Source: Mesodorylaimus sp. YZB2_4 (Eukaryota; Nematoda; Enoplea; Dorylaimida; Dorylaimidae). From it: a stretch of 64,000 nt of DNA. Of the stretch, positions 23,042-33,731 are shown piece by piece. Under the pieces are notes generated by a model. That model was not told the DNA's origin and did not search any database. It was given only the letters and a program-made list of their open reading frames with translations. How positions within the stretch are numbered: the stretch's first letter is position 1; every line of letters starts with the position of its first letter. The stretch lies in NCBI GenBank assembly GCA_030248295.1, contig JASANH010001557.1:62001-126000 (forward strand), written 5' to 3'. The position numbers were made by a program, and so were the translations under genes.

Positions 23042-25206
23042 TCAGAAAGCTGGCAGTGTACGTAAAACACCAAAGATAGCCAATATGGTACCTCCAGTAA
23101 CGATCAAAATAATCACTCCGATATTCAATGCTGGCAATCTGGCGATGGCTGACCCAGAAATGGCCGCTGTCTCAGCCCGCATCAGCGGACAGAGTGCGAA
23201 TTGTTTCTTTTCTTCGTCTTTCCATCTTCTCAATTCAGCACACACACTGTCATTGTTATCATACCTTACTGATAAGACCACCGTGTCTCCTTCCACTTGA
23301 CCATCATCAAAAACATTTTTCAGTCGCGCTTGCCATTGCGCAACTGAGCACTGAGTTTTGTACTGATATCGACTCACTTGATCACTGATCAATCGATCAT
23401 TTTTTGCCTGGTTGGTCACCAGACCAGTAAATGACTGAGCTTGGTCTTGATACGTTTCCAGTGCCATGGTGCACGATTTCATCCATTTTTCCACATGAAT
23501 ATCCAAAAAATCAATATCTTCTTTTTCTAAAACATACTCGATCAAATGACAAATCGATTGCAGGTCAGCCCCGATCAATGACGGCCATTCGCGCAATGAT
23601 TGCGCCCAATCTCGCCACAATAAATCGAAAGAGATTGGAAAAGTGTTCTCGATCAGAAGACGCTCCTTGATATTCTCCCTTCCTCCCGCCACTTCAACAT
23701 GCCCGTGAATAAGTGACGAGCGGGTGGCATTCTCGCACAATTCAATATCATGCCCAGTCAAATTCGGTATCATTCTACCAGAATTCGGTGAACCTAAAAA
23801 TCGAAGAAGGGATAAATCCCACAAATCGTCCTCGAACACCAGTTTTTAAAGTCCCGCCGCAACACTTTTAATTTGCCCAAAAACCATGTTTTGAAAAGAG
23901 ATAGTTAAAACTTTCATTGCAGGAATTTTTTTTATAAATGTGCTGGAGAAGCTAAAAGTACACAACAACCTACATTTGAAAAATCTCCCTGAAGTTGACT
24001 CCGTTTCTTGCAAATTTTAGTGTGTTCCACTCCAAAAACTTTGGATTACTGAGTAAATCATGCGGCATAATTACTTTGCTATTCAATCAATTATAGCCAT
24101 CTGTTTTTTTCTTGCAATCGTACAAAGGCTGGTAAGACTTTAAAAAGTTTATAGCAAATTTTAAAGGAGACTGCTAATCCAACATTGTCAAATTTTGAAT
24201 TCCCATTTTCCCGCCTTTTTCTTTGATTTCTTATTCTACAGTACCAGCAACATTGCTTACCATTTCCAATCAAATATTCTAAACACTTTTTCAACTCCTT
24301 CATGCTTTCGAATGATTTTGCCCAGGATTGATCGCAATCGATTTTTCCATACAAGGCGAACACTCCCCCTAATTGTCCTCCTTCAATATAATGAGTCCCA
24401 AACTCTTCGAAAAGCTCGAACCAACTTCGGTGAACTTCGTCTTCATTATCGTAAAGACGAAATCGAAATTTCTTATTGAAAGCTGCAACAAAACGATTGT
24501 TCAGTATCGATTTCTGGTGATCAATCGACAGCGTATATTTTGATGTTTCGAATTCGATTTCGACACGAAACCACGGCTTGTCCTCTTCAATGACGTGACT
24601 AAGCAAGTCGGCCAGATCGTTGTGATCGTAATAGTGGTCAATAAATGCCATATCCAAGCTCGATCGATTGGTCACTTTATCGATTAGTGATCGATAATAA
24701 TCAAAACTCGATTCGAAAGTGTGAATTCGAATTTGAGCATTCGATTTCTTGATATTTTTTTGATCCGACCTCTTTTTATCCGCCTGGCTCTTCCCTTTTT
24801 CTACTGTCCAATTGGAAATAATGGATGGTAATCGATATCTGATCTCGCCTCTGATCGACTGCTCGATGACTAATCGACAATCCTCATCTTGATCAGAATT
24901 CGAGGCTTTATATTCCAATCGTGATCTAAAGAGGGAACTTATCGATCGACCGAATCGATTAGTCAGGGGGGCATGGAATCCTTTTTCGATCGATATTGGC
25001 CAGAATATGGTTTGGCATGGGCGTCGAGTAGTGCAGCAGATGGGTGGTCTCTTCGACACTGTGCTAGTGCCACTGCTGGTCGTAAGGGTCGTGGTGTTGG
25101 TGATAACGCTGATAGGATCAGTACTGGTCTCATTCTTGTCATAATCACCACTGACGAGCAGAATTATGGAAAATAGCGATCCTAGAACAGGCCACACGCC
25201 GTGCAT
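23042..25206 (-). CDS. MACPF (perforin-like) membrane-anchored protein
   Basis: Two coding blocks are visible on the minus strand. The first runs from ATG 25206 to a donor after 24261. It has a signal peptide (MHGVWPVLGSLFSIILLVSG), a Thr/Ser-rich segment, a basic stretch, and a MACPF domain carrying the hallmark EEFGTHYIEGGQLGG near residue 280. The second runs from about 23830 to the stop at 23042. It has an alpha-helical Trp-rich part typical of the end of MACPF domains, several Cys, and a C-terminal hydrophobic helix (IGVIILIVTGGTILAIFG). The joint between blocks is unresolved: the first ends in phase 1 and no clean matching acceptor was found, so a small exon may be missing. MACPF proteins oligomerise into pores in immunity or development. 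The C-terminal anchor recalls perforin-2/MPEG1-type membrane proteins, but overall identity to any subfamily was not established. Confidence 0.75.
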
Positions 25207-25349
25207 GTCTTCGAGGCAGTGTATCGACTGGTTGACGTTATCCAACAGCCAACAGGCCACCTTCGAGTTCTTTGCACACTGACGTGAGCCTCGTCTAAAA
25301 GCTTCTTTCCGTTTAAAGCTGGTGTTTTTTATGTTCACCCGTTTCTCCA

Positions 25350-26045
25350 CTCGAGCTGGCGGCCTTCAAAGCTCAGTCTCGAGTCGAGATGTTTTTGCCG
25401 ACCACCGACGTCGAACGACGCTCAATTTTCGTCATTCACCCGTCCGTCGTCCGGGGCGATCCAGGCGAATGACTGGCCCATCCCCTCGCCCAGACCATAA
25501 AAGTACATGACCCCCGGCCACGATCGATAGCCAGCCACCTCGTAGAACAGATTATGCACTCGCTCGGGCAGCCTGGCCAACACTGTCCGGACTTGTAGAC
25601 ACGGCCGAGGCCCTTATTTAGTCAGATAATCACTGAATATTTTAATAAGTGGGCACAAAAGCGCCCGCTCGAGCACCTATTCCGTGAACTCATTAGAGCA
25701 GAGTTAATTAAACTTACTCCTCCCATCCGAGGATTAATTGCCTGGCATTTATGAGTAACATAATGCAAAGTACTTTTTCAAATTTTCCGCTGAGTTAATT
25801 ACTAGTTATCAACAAGTGAAATCGATATTTTCTTTAAACATGTTTGATTGAGTCGCATCAGAGTAGAGCCTTTCCTCTTTGCGCATATTGATTTTTTGAG
25901 TCTTTTTGAATTCGCGCGCATGTAAGCTGCCACTTATAACAGCACGCGCGGTAGCCAAGTGCAAAAGCCAATAATAACTTTTTTGTGATCGAGAAACGAT
26001 AAGACAATTTTTCTTCTCAAAAAATTGCGAGTTAGGTACTGGACT
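25350..26045. other. upstream region of the MACPF gene
   Basis: No gene recognised. It lies 5' of the MACPF start and should contain its promoter, but no clear TATA box or site cluster was seen. Confidence 0.35.
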
Positions 26046-26049
26046 TCAG

Positions 26050-26400
26050 TTCTCCCCTTCAGAAAGGGCTGAATGGGTTTTTTGTGGGCTTAAAAGCACG
26101 TTTTTGCCTGAACCGACCAGCCCACACATCTGTGCGTCTGCACTAGGAGCACCTCCACGCGAGGGCAACCTAGACTGGACAGGTGGGCTGTGGACCCTGG
26201 TGGTGTTCGTCAGCCGCGGCCTACGTCTCCACTCGGAGCACGTCCAGGCGCTCCCAGGTGAGCCGCCTGCTGAATGGCATGCAAGGGCAACGCGAGTTCG
26301 CAAATCACTCGCCAGGGATCGAACCCAGGATGAGTCCAGCCCCTCGCTCCAAAAAATACTGAGAAACGAATGCTGAACCGCTGCACCACCGCGGGGCCGC
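26050..26400 (-). repeat. tRNA-derived SINE (family 1), copy A
   Basis: On the minus strand, A-box TGGTGCAGCGG (26379-26389) and B-box GGTTCGATCCC (26315-26325) have normal pol III spacing. They are followed by a roughly 250-bp unrelated body. Body fragments reappear near 21.64 and 50.85 kb (GAGCACCTCC..CGAGGG). Confidence 0.7.
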
Positions 26401-26519
26401 CACCCCTGAAGCTTGTTGTGACTGGTGGAAGCTGTGAAGCCCGCACTGGACATATGTAATGATTGGCCGGACACTGTTTTTACATTGTGACGCATTATGT
26501 GTGATGTTTTCGACGAGGG

Positions 26520-26625
26520 ACATGACCGGGGATCGAGCCCGGGCCGAATCCAGCCACTCGCTCCCGAGAAATGCTGCGAAATTAACACCAAACCGCCTGC
26601 ACCATCGCGGCCACAGTGGCTGAGT
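26520..26625 (-). repeat. tRNA-derived SINE (family 1), copy B, head only
   Basis: Minus-strand A-box TGGTGCAGGCGG (26593-26604) and B-box GGCTCGATCCC (26528-26538) with the same GGAGCGAGTGGCTGGA linker as copy A. The body is missing. Confidence 0.65.
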
Positions 26626-26629
26626 GGTG

Positions 26630-27470
26630 ACTTTTACTTTACGCAGGATGCAACGTCAGGCTTCTGGTAATTGGGCGCACTTGTTCCATCGACTTAAAAA
26701 AATTTAGACTCTCGCCTCTGAAAACTTTTACATCAATTTCTTGTCACATCCAGGCCTCGATTGAGCGCATATTGTGGTAGCGCTTACCAGATTAGGTTTA
26801 TTGGAGGATAAAATTACTCGAATATGTTCCTTATTCGAAAATCTCCACCACTCTACACATATTCTATGGTTTGCAAGAAGAGGTTTCTTGGAAGAAATGG
26901 TAACAGGGCGATGAGAATGGGTTTGTTGGATGAAAGAATACCTGTCGGATGTAGGCCAGTTGAGCCGTTCCTGATTGTGCCGTTTATAGTTGCGCTGACA
27001 TATGTACTGTATTTGCGCTGTTTTGGTTTGCGCCTCGTCCTAGCGCCGGCCCCCAAATTGGGCTGCTTTCTGTTGCGCCGCTTTTTGATTCAGCCGGGTC
27101 ATTTACTGTTTGTGGCCAGCTTCGACCAAACCACCAAACCAGAACCAGAGTTTTAGAGCCGAACCATACCGACTGCCTCGTATTGTAACCAGCGCACCCA
27201 GGCGGCGGGAGAAAGTCGGCACCGAAGTCTCCAAGCAAAAACTCCACGAGTTGACTGACATTGCTGAAAATCACGAAAAGTTTACTCCCAGCAGGGGAGC
27301 GACCAACCCCCCCCGCGGCGTTGGTTAAAATATCATTCCACATTGACTGACAATGCGAAAATAGAAAAGCTTTTAGTTAAAAAAGCTTCTGGTGGGGGGG
27401 GGAGACATTCATAAACTAGGAATTATCGTGGGTGCTCTTGATCTTGACTGCCATTCAACAAGCTGTTGAG
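26630..27470. other. no gene recognised
   Basis: A plus-strand frame at 26824-27156 has hydrophobic stretches, but no start context, splice signals or family match support it. The remainder is unassigned and includes poly-C and poly-G tracts. Confidence 0.35.
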
Positions 27471-27657
27471 CTTTACTACACGTACAACTTGTTTGGTTTA
27501 CCTGACTAGCAGCAAACAACCTATTCTTCTTTTCGATCCTGGTTCAGTCCTGGTCTGGTCTGGTTCAGGTCCAGGTTCGGCTGCAAAAGCCGGTGAGGTC
27601 GAACCCGGGTTTGTGGCAGTTGCCTGTTGCCTCGCAGACCATCTTACCTTTCAATGA
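27466..27657 (+). pseudogene. possible third IgGFc-binding-like remnant
   Basis: The frame contains YLTSSKQPILL, similar to YLTSTKPAIVS of the intact gene, with an identical TACCTGACTAGCA stretch in the DNA. Similarity ends soon after. It may be a third decayed copy or chance. Confidence 0.25.
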
Positions 27658-28134
27658 TCCTGATGAATGCTGTTACTGCAATAACATTTTTGTTGGGTTC
27701 TTTGCGGCAGCCATCAAAACTTGAGCGATTCAATCACCCGCAGTATGAGCATTGATCACAAATCTCTGCGGCACAAAGTGTTTCCAATCCAAAGTCAACT
27801 TTACAGTTTCTTATATCCAGATCAAGAGCCTACACCTACTCTCGGAGCATATATTACAGCATTGTATGTCCGAAAAAGAGGATATCTACATAGTTGTATG
27901 CGATATCAATTGCAGAGTCAAGACTGCTGTGAGGACAAGGACTTCAGTTTTTCAATGCTATTTTTGGCTTTGTAACGTTAAATATGGGCCTTGAGTACAC
28001 CGCTCGAAAGAAGTTAAAATAGGATCCAATTTGGATGCATAGTCAGCAATGAATAGAAGGCATGTATGTGAGCTACCTTTTGACTGGTAAGACCATAACC
28101 GTACATACAGTACCTAATATTGCGTGAGAAAACA

Positions 28135-28265
28135 GCTCAGTTAGCGGTGAGAAAACAGCTCAGTTAGCACCAGCGCAACTCAAAACGGCGCAATTAAGAG
28201 CCGGCGCAACTCAAAACGGTGCAATCAGGAAACGACGCAGTCCGAACGGCGCAACTCGTAAGTGG
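28135..28265. repeat. short tandem array with core GGCGCAACTCAAAAC
   Basis: A run of imperfect 15-20 bp units with cores GCGCAACTC and GCGCAATT, preceded by a doubled GGTGAGAAAACAGCTCAGTTAGC-like unit. It resembles the TTCGTCCCC and GGGCAATTG arrays in style. Confidence 0.55.
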
Positions 28266-28367
28266 CGCACTTAGGTAACCTACCACTTGCGGGGAGAATT
28301 CTCGAGCATGTGCGATAGGCGTGTCTAGCCTGTGGCCAAGGTTGTGCATTTAGTTGTCTCATACATC

Positions 28368-29185
28368 ATCAGATAGCAGTGTATCAGCTTGCTCATAGCG
28401 GTGTATTAGCTTGCTCATAGCGGTGTATCACCTTGCTCATAGCGGTTATTAGCTTGCTCACAGCAGTGTGTCAGCTTGCTCATAGCAGTGTATCAGCTTG
28501 CTCATAGCAGTGTATCAGCTTGCTCATAGCAGTGTATCAGCTTGCTCATAGCAGTGTATCAGCTTGCTCATAGCAGTGTATCAGCTTGCTCACTAAGCTG
28601 AGTGGTATCTAACTTGCTCATAGCAGTGTATCAGCTTGCTCATAGCAGTGTGTCAGCTTGCTCACAGCAGTGTGTCAGCTTGCTCATAGCAGTGTATCAG
28701 CTTGCTCATAGCAGTGTATCAGCTTGCTCATAGCAGTGTATCAGCTTGCTCATAGCAGTTTATCAGATTGCACATAGCAGTGTATTATCTTCATAATTGC
28801 AGTTTATCAGCTTGCTCACAGCAGTGTATCAGCTTGCTCATAGCAGTGTATCAGCTTGCTCATAGCAGTGTATCAGCTTGCTCATAGCAGTGTATCAGCT
28901 TGCTCATAGCAGTGTATCAGCTTGCTCACAGCAGTGTGTCAGCTTGCTCATAGCAGTGTATCAGCTTGCTCATAGCAGTGTATCAGCTTGCTCATAGCAG
29001 TGTATCAGCTTGCTCATAGCAGTGTATCAGCTTGCTCATAGCAGTGTATCAGCTTGCTCATAGCAGTGTATCAGCTTGCTCATAGCAGTGTATCAGCTTG
29101 CTCATAGCAGTGTATCAGCTTGCTCATAGCAGTGTATCAGCTAGCACATAACAGTATCAGCTGCTCAAAGCAGTATAACAGCTGC
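28368..29185. repeat. 22-bp minisatellite, about 35 copies
   Basis: The unit is CAGCTTGCTCATAGCAGTGTAT, tandem with few substitutions. It degenerates at both ends and has one disruption near 28590-28620. Variant units (CGGTG for CAGTG, CACAG for CATAG) are grouped rather than random, which suggests local amplification. There are no spacers, so it is not CRISPR-like. Confidence 0.9.
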
Positions 29186-29334
29186 TCAAAAAAGAAAACA
29201 GCACTAGAAGCCAACAGCTCCAGAGAACATGCACCAGCTCTTTTTTCTCTTTTCGATGTGAGATTTGAAATTCAGCAAAAAATGTCGAAGTCAGTTAAGC
29301 AAGAAGCTCATGATCGAAATTTTTAATACACTTC

Positions 29335-29600
29335 TTAGTTGCCCGCTTCTAAAACTGATCCTATGTTTTCAAGAGTTTTAGCCGCGGCTTCTATCGAATA
29401 TGGTTGATCTTTATGTGGCCAAAGCGTGAACCCAAAACCTTCGCGACGATGCGCGGAGACTGATGATTTTTGCCAACGATGCGAACGTGTCGAATGTTGG
29501 CCACCCACGCCTTCGACGAAGCTGATGCGAAATGCGAAGTGGAAGCAGCCACTTCGCACCCATTTCATCGTATCGTTTCGACAAAGTAAGCTCCTACAAA
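29335..29600 (-). pseudogene. unassigned ORF with PDZ-like end
   Basis: A minus-strand frame of about 85 codons stops at 29335. Its end (HRREGFGFTLWP ... IGSVLEAGN) resembles the carboxylate-binding loop (GFGF) and following strand of MAGI-type PDZ domains. A possible acceptor (TTTGTAG) lies near 29597. The match is short and the domain incomplete, so this may be a relic or a coincidence. Confidence 0.25.
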
Positions 29601-29604
29601 TAAG

Positions 29605-30662
29605 TGGCCTATTTTGGCCCTCCTCTTCGCCTCGCTGATCAGCAGCCATGGGCAACCAACTAATTGCGACTCGTTGAACATCGACTTAGTCATTGTGATT
29701 CATCTTGTTCAGTTTTACAAAGATGATCTCGAGGCCATCAAGACAGTGCTGAAAACCAGGATTCCTAAAATGTTCAAAGTTGGAGATGAAAATACTCGTC
29801 TTTCTTTGGCATTTGTGACTACTGTATATATGGTTACACTACTGTCACAAACCTGACAGGAGATATGTCTGTTTTTAAGAGAATTTTGCGAGAAGACATT
29901 TCTAAATCTAAAAGTCTTGGATTCATCGAGCACTTGTATCATTTTCTACAACAAATCCTAGATTTTGTGTTCACAGGACAACCCTCGAGGCCACGCATTT
30001 TGCTCATCCTTTGTAGTTCGAACTGTGGGAAATTTTCATCACACGAACTAAAATAAGCGCAGGATGTGATTGCAGCTGGCGGCCTCATTTTTTACATTTA
30101 CCTCAATACTATGGATCCAGAAGACGGACCCGGTGTCCTACGTTTAGTTGGTGGAAATAAAGACCATATTTACAACATGTCTGGTCCATTTAACGATACT
30201 AAGTACTTCAACATCGATGTGCTCAAAGCACTGAAGGAAATATGGGAGCAAGAGCTGTGCAAGTTCGAGGAGATTTGCTTGTACCACAGCAACAATCAAG
30301 GCCACTGCAGCAAAGACTTCTACACACCGACCATCCCAGACTCCATCGGGGATTGTTTCAAAGTGGCCAAGGCTTCTTATACCGCCTTCAGCCCATGCGA
30401 GCCAGCCAAGTGCGAGGAAGCGTGCAACAGTCTGTGGCCATCGACAAAACCACCCCCTGACTGCAACGTCGCGTGTGGCGTGACCAATGTCGCTCGAAAT
30501 GCCCCACGTCGTTGGAAAAAGCTGGAGTTTTGTCCACAGTCTTACGAATGTCCCGCGTGCACAGCCGAAGGCCGAAACCTGGCGCATAGATCTGATCGGA
30601 TTATTTCACCAAAACAATTATCTTTTGTTTTCCTCGCTCTCAGCATGTTTGGCTGCATCTAA
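29605..30662 (+). pseudogene. broken von Willebrand A-domain secreted protein
   Basis: Reading frames on the plus strand together give a hydrophobic leader (LALLFASLISSHG), a VWA-like first strand (IDLVIVIH), helix and strand segments, a buried strand (RPRILLILCSS), the last strand (GGLIFYIYL) and a Cys-rich tail with a hydrophobic C-terminus that could direct GPI anchoring. The frame shifts near 29826-29832 at a TATATA run, and a TAA interrupts it at 30054-30056; the frame then resumes in register. No ATG precedes the leader in frame. The metal-binding DxSxS motif expected after the first strand is absent. It is most likely a pseudogene; a 36-nt intron (29824-29859) could hide the shift but not the stop. 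Confidence 0.6.
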
Positions 30663-30669
30663 TTTGAGT

Positions 30670-32300
30670 TGAAACTCGCGAGAAAAATGTCAAATTCTCT
30701 TTATTTCATATAAAAAAATTGATTTACAGTACAGTGACCCAGCCAATACATAGTCTTATTTTTCCAGGGAAGGGGAACTGAAAGCCAAGGGAAGATGGGT
30801 GATTTCTTGAAGCCGAAGAAAAAATGTTAAAAGGTTTAGTAATTCATTTTTTGCTCATTCCATTCAAATCAAAGTTATATTTAAAGTGATTTTTCTTCGT
30901 TTTATTTGCGTTTTTTTGAGTTTTTAACGTGATTTTCTCAAAATATCGAAGAGTGACCACTAAATATTACTTCTATTTTTTAAATAAACTAATTTGCTGT
31001 TTTCTCTTAGGATTTTCTGCAAGACCGGGTGTTGAAGAGCGACCAGGACCTTCTCAAGCGAAAAAGATGACATCAAGGAGTCGTACTACCCCATAAAAGG
31101 ACGGTGACGCAAAATTCAACAATATTTTTCACCCCTCGATCGAAACCCCCCAAACCCCCCCCATTTTTTTTCCGAAAAAAAAAAGAAAAAAAAATCAAAA
31201 TCATCGCAAGATCGAATGTTATTTTTAAGTTTCTAGTCTCACTGTTCGTTACATATTTCCGCCCAAAGAATAAATTTTTTAATAATTTTGGATATAATTG
31301 TCGGATAACTTCAAAGAAAAGAAATGAGCGCGTCATGAAAATTGCGACTGTATTGTTTTGGCCAGTGCCCCTTTTAGGTTAGCGAGATTGCGAGCTCAGC
31401 CAAGGTCTCGTTTTGGCCAATGTTTTGCAAAGATAGCCAAGCATTCTTAAAACCTGCTCTTTTCAACCCCTTTTTACAAATTGCATTTAGTGCTCAAGTA
31501 AATGAGTCAAGTGCCCGAGTGAGCTTAAATTTTGTTGCACCAGCACATGGTGAGGAGCCTTAAGGGCGAGCACATGCTCTGGCATGTGCATTTTGAACCA
31601 TCTCAAACATCCCATCTTCGATAATATGTTCTGTCCTTTTCGAGAGCCTTCAAATCAGTCTCCAAAAAGTGCTTCTCGATTTTGATAGGCTTGTCTACAT
31701 TCCAATTGCGAGACTCACAGGCATGCAGAATTAAAGTGTGTACAATAGTCTATTGGCAGACTGTTGCAAATCAAATTCATCGAAACCACACGTCAGTAAA
31801 ATATTTTAATCAGCCTATAATCATCAAATTGCAACTTTGGACTCAAGCAGATATGAAAAATAACTGGAAATTAGATCCCATCAAGCGCCTCAAAAAAGGT
31901 TTTTTTTAAATTTTTGTTAAATTTCGACCATTGTCGACCAAGTCATGGTCGGGGTGCGGACATGTCAGGAGATTCACACACTGCCTGCCTTGCGAGCCAG
32001 CCGTATGAACATTGGATAAATGGGGACTGGCCAAACGAAAACATAGGCTGATAAGGGAAACTGACCAAAAAGAAATTAAGTCAAAATGGGTGGCTGGCTG
32101 AACTGGGACACTCGACCCAATTATCGCTGGCGTCAATTAAAATAGTGTTCATACTGGGAAATCCAGCATGTAATTACTTCGATCTTCCCTATGAAGGCAG
32201 CCATCTTGATGTCAGTAATCTGATGGCTCTTGTGTGGTCTCGTGCGTCTGGCATATTCATCCCATGTGCTAACAATTATCTAACAATAAGCCATTCTTGA
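30670..32300. other. intergenic, AT-rich, no gene recognised
   Basis: Contains homopolymer runs around 31145-31195 and no supported reading frame or RNA gene. Confidence 0.4.
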
Positions 32301-32309
32301 ATCAGTGCC

Positions 32310-33398
32310 CCAGCATCGACCGACCCGGGTGTGAGGTCACCAAACCGACCCGACCCGACCCAGGGTCTGGATCGGCCCGACCCGATCCAGAACCGACTCG
32401 ATCCGACCGACCCAACGTTGTATTGCGCCCACTCATTTGTATTCTGGCATGATGCACATTCTTTCTTCGACAAAGAACCATCGATAACAGACACCCGCAG
32501 TCAGAAAGAAGGGGCTCACGGATTTCGGGCAAAAACGGACAGGGGAGGAGAACTTTAGGACCACGTTAACGTGATCGTCCCTTGCCTCATGCTGTCTTAG
32601 GCGACAGCGTAGAATTTCTCAAATTTGTACTGTCCAACCGCACCTGCAATATCCCGTTTCGCTTCTAGACTTGACTTCTTAGAGTAGAAGGTGGCCAGTA
32701 TGAGGACAGATTTTAAAATTTCTTTGGGCTTTTGGCCCCCCCCCCCCCCAGCTATCCCAATTTCCTAAGGTTTTGCCAGTTGCCAGCCAGCACTCATGAT
32801 GACAGGTGCGGCCGTGTGTGAGGTGATTAACTCTCATAGCAGGTTCCCTCTGACGGCCTGACTTGTAGCTGCTCTGCTGGAACATCACCGCCGAGGGCAT
32901 CCTGTGCCAGAATCGGCGTTTCCGGATGATAGAACACAAGAACAAAGGGCCCCGACAGGCAATCAGGACCAGTTTTCTTAGTCGAGGGCACCACTTTTCC
33001 ACCTCCAATTGAATTCCTGGTGAATCGCCCACAGCCATTTCTCTGAGAACGGGTCTCCTAAACTGACGTCTTCAGCCAGAATAGAACTGAGGCGTTTCAG
33101 TCAGGGTTGCCCCCCCCCCCCCCCCCCCAATCAGCCTCTCACAAGCCAAATGAGCCCCCGCGCGTCTCTGTGGACAGAAGGTGGGTGGGGTCGAAACTTG
33201 CAAAAAAACGTCGATGTCATGCATGGGCGGCCAGTCCAGTGGGTTGAAGTGTCGATCCTAGCTACCTGCATGAAGACATGACTGGACGCCAGGGAAAAAA
33301 TTTTGGCGGGAATCCAAAATTCCGATCCGGACGACCCACAGCTTGGGTCGGTTCCCCCAAAGCGATCCGGCCCGGATCAGTGGGTCGGTCGATGCTGG
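32310..33398. mobile_element. non-autonomous hAT-like element, copy 1
   Basis: The 1089-bp element has ends CCAGCATCGACCGACCC and its inverse, flanked by the 8-bp direct duplication TCAGTGCC (32302-32309 and 33399-33406). Next to the ends are arrays of GACCC/GATCC words; the interior has poly-C tracts. Copy 2 at 54070-55201 is inverted with a different duplication. The 8-bp duplication points to the hAT class. No transposase is encoded. Confidence 0.85.
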
Positions 33399-33731
33399 TC
33401 AGTGCCAGCAATCATCACTGTTTCTACGTGCATTGGGGCCAGGCACACTGTCCATACCAATTCAGTTTTCCCAGGACCACTGTGGAGCAATGGTTCTGGG
33501 CAGTGAGAGCTAACATAATAGCAAATAAAGTGCTGAGACAAGAGTCACTTTCCTGCTTCACGGCAGCCAAAGTCACCAAGTACATTCTCGTTTTAAAATC
33601 CTCCAAACTGTCATGCCAAGATCGACTGCATATTATGCAAAGGGCACACAACATTAACTGCATCTAAACAAGGCAAAGCAGGCACAAAACAATGGCCTCA
33701 GGAGATCCGCGATGAAAGGCACAATATCGCA

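Noticed and set aside
26824-27156. 110-codon plus-strand frame with hydrophobic segments
   Set aside because: No family resemblance or splice support, and it lies in repeat-rich DNA.
28368-29185. CRISPR-like appearance of the 22-bp array
   Set aside because: Units abut directly without spacers and the DNA is from an intron-bearing animal genome.
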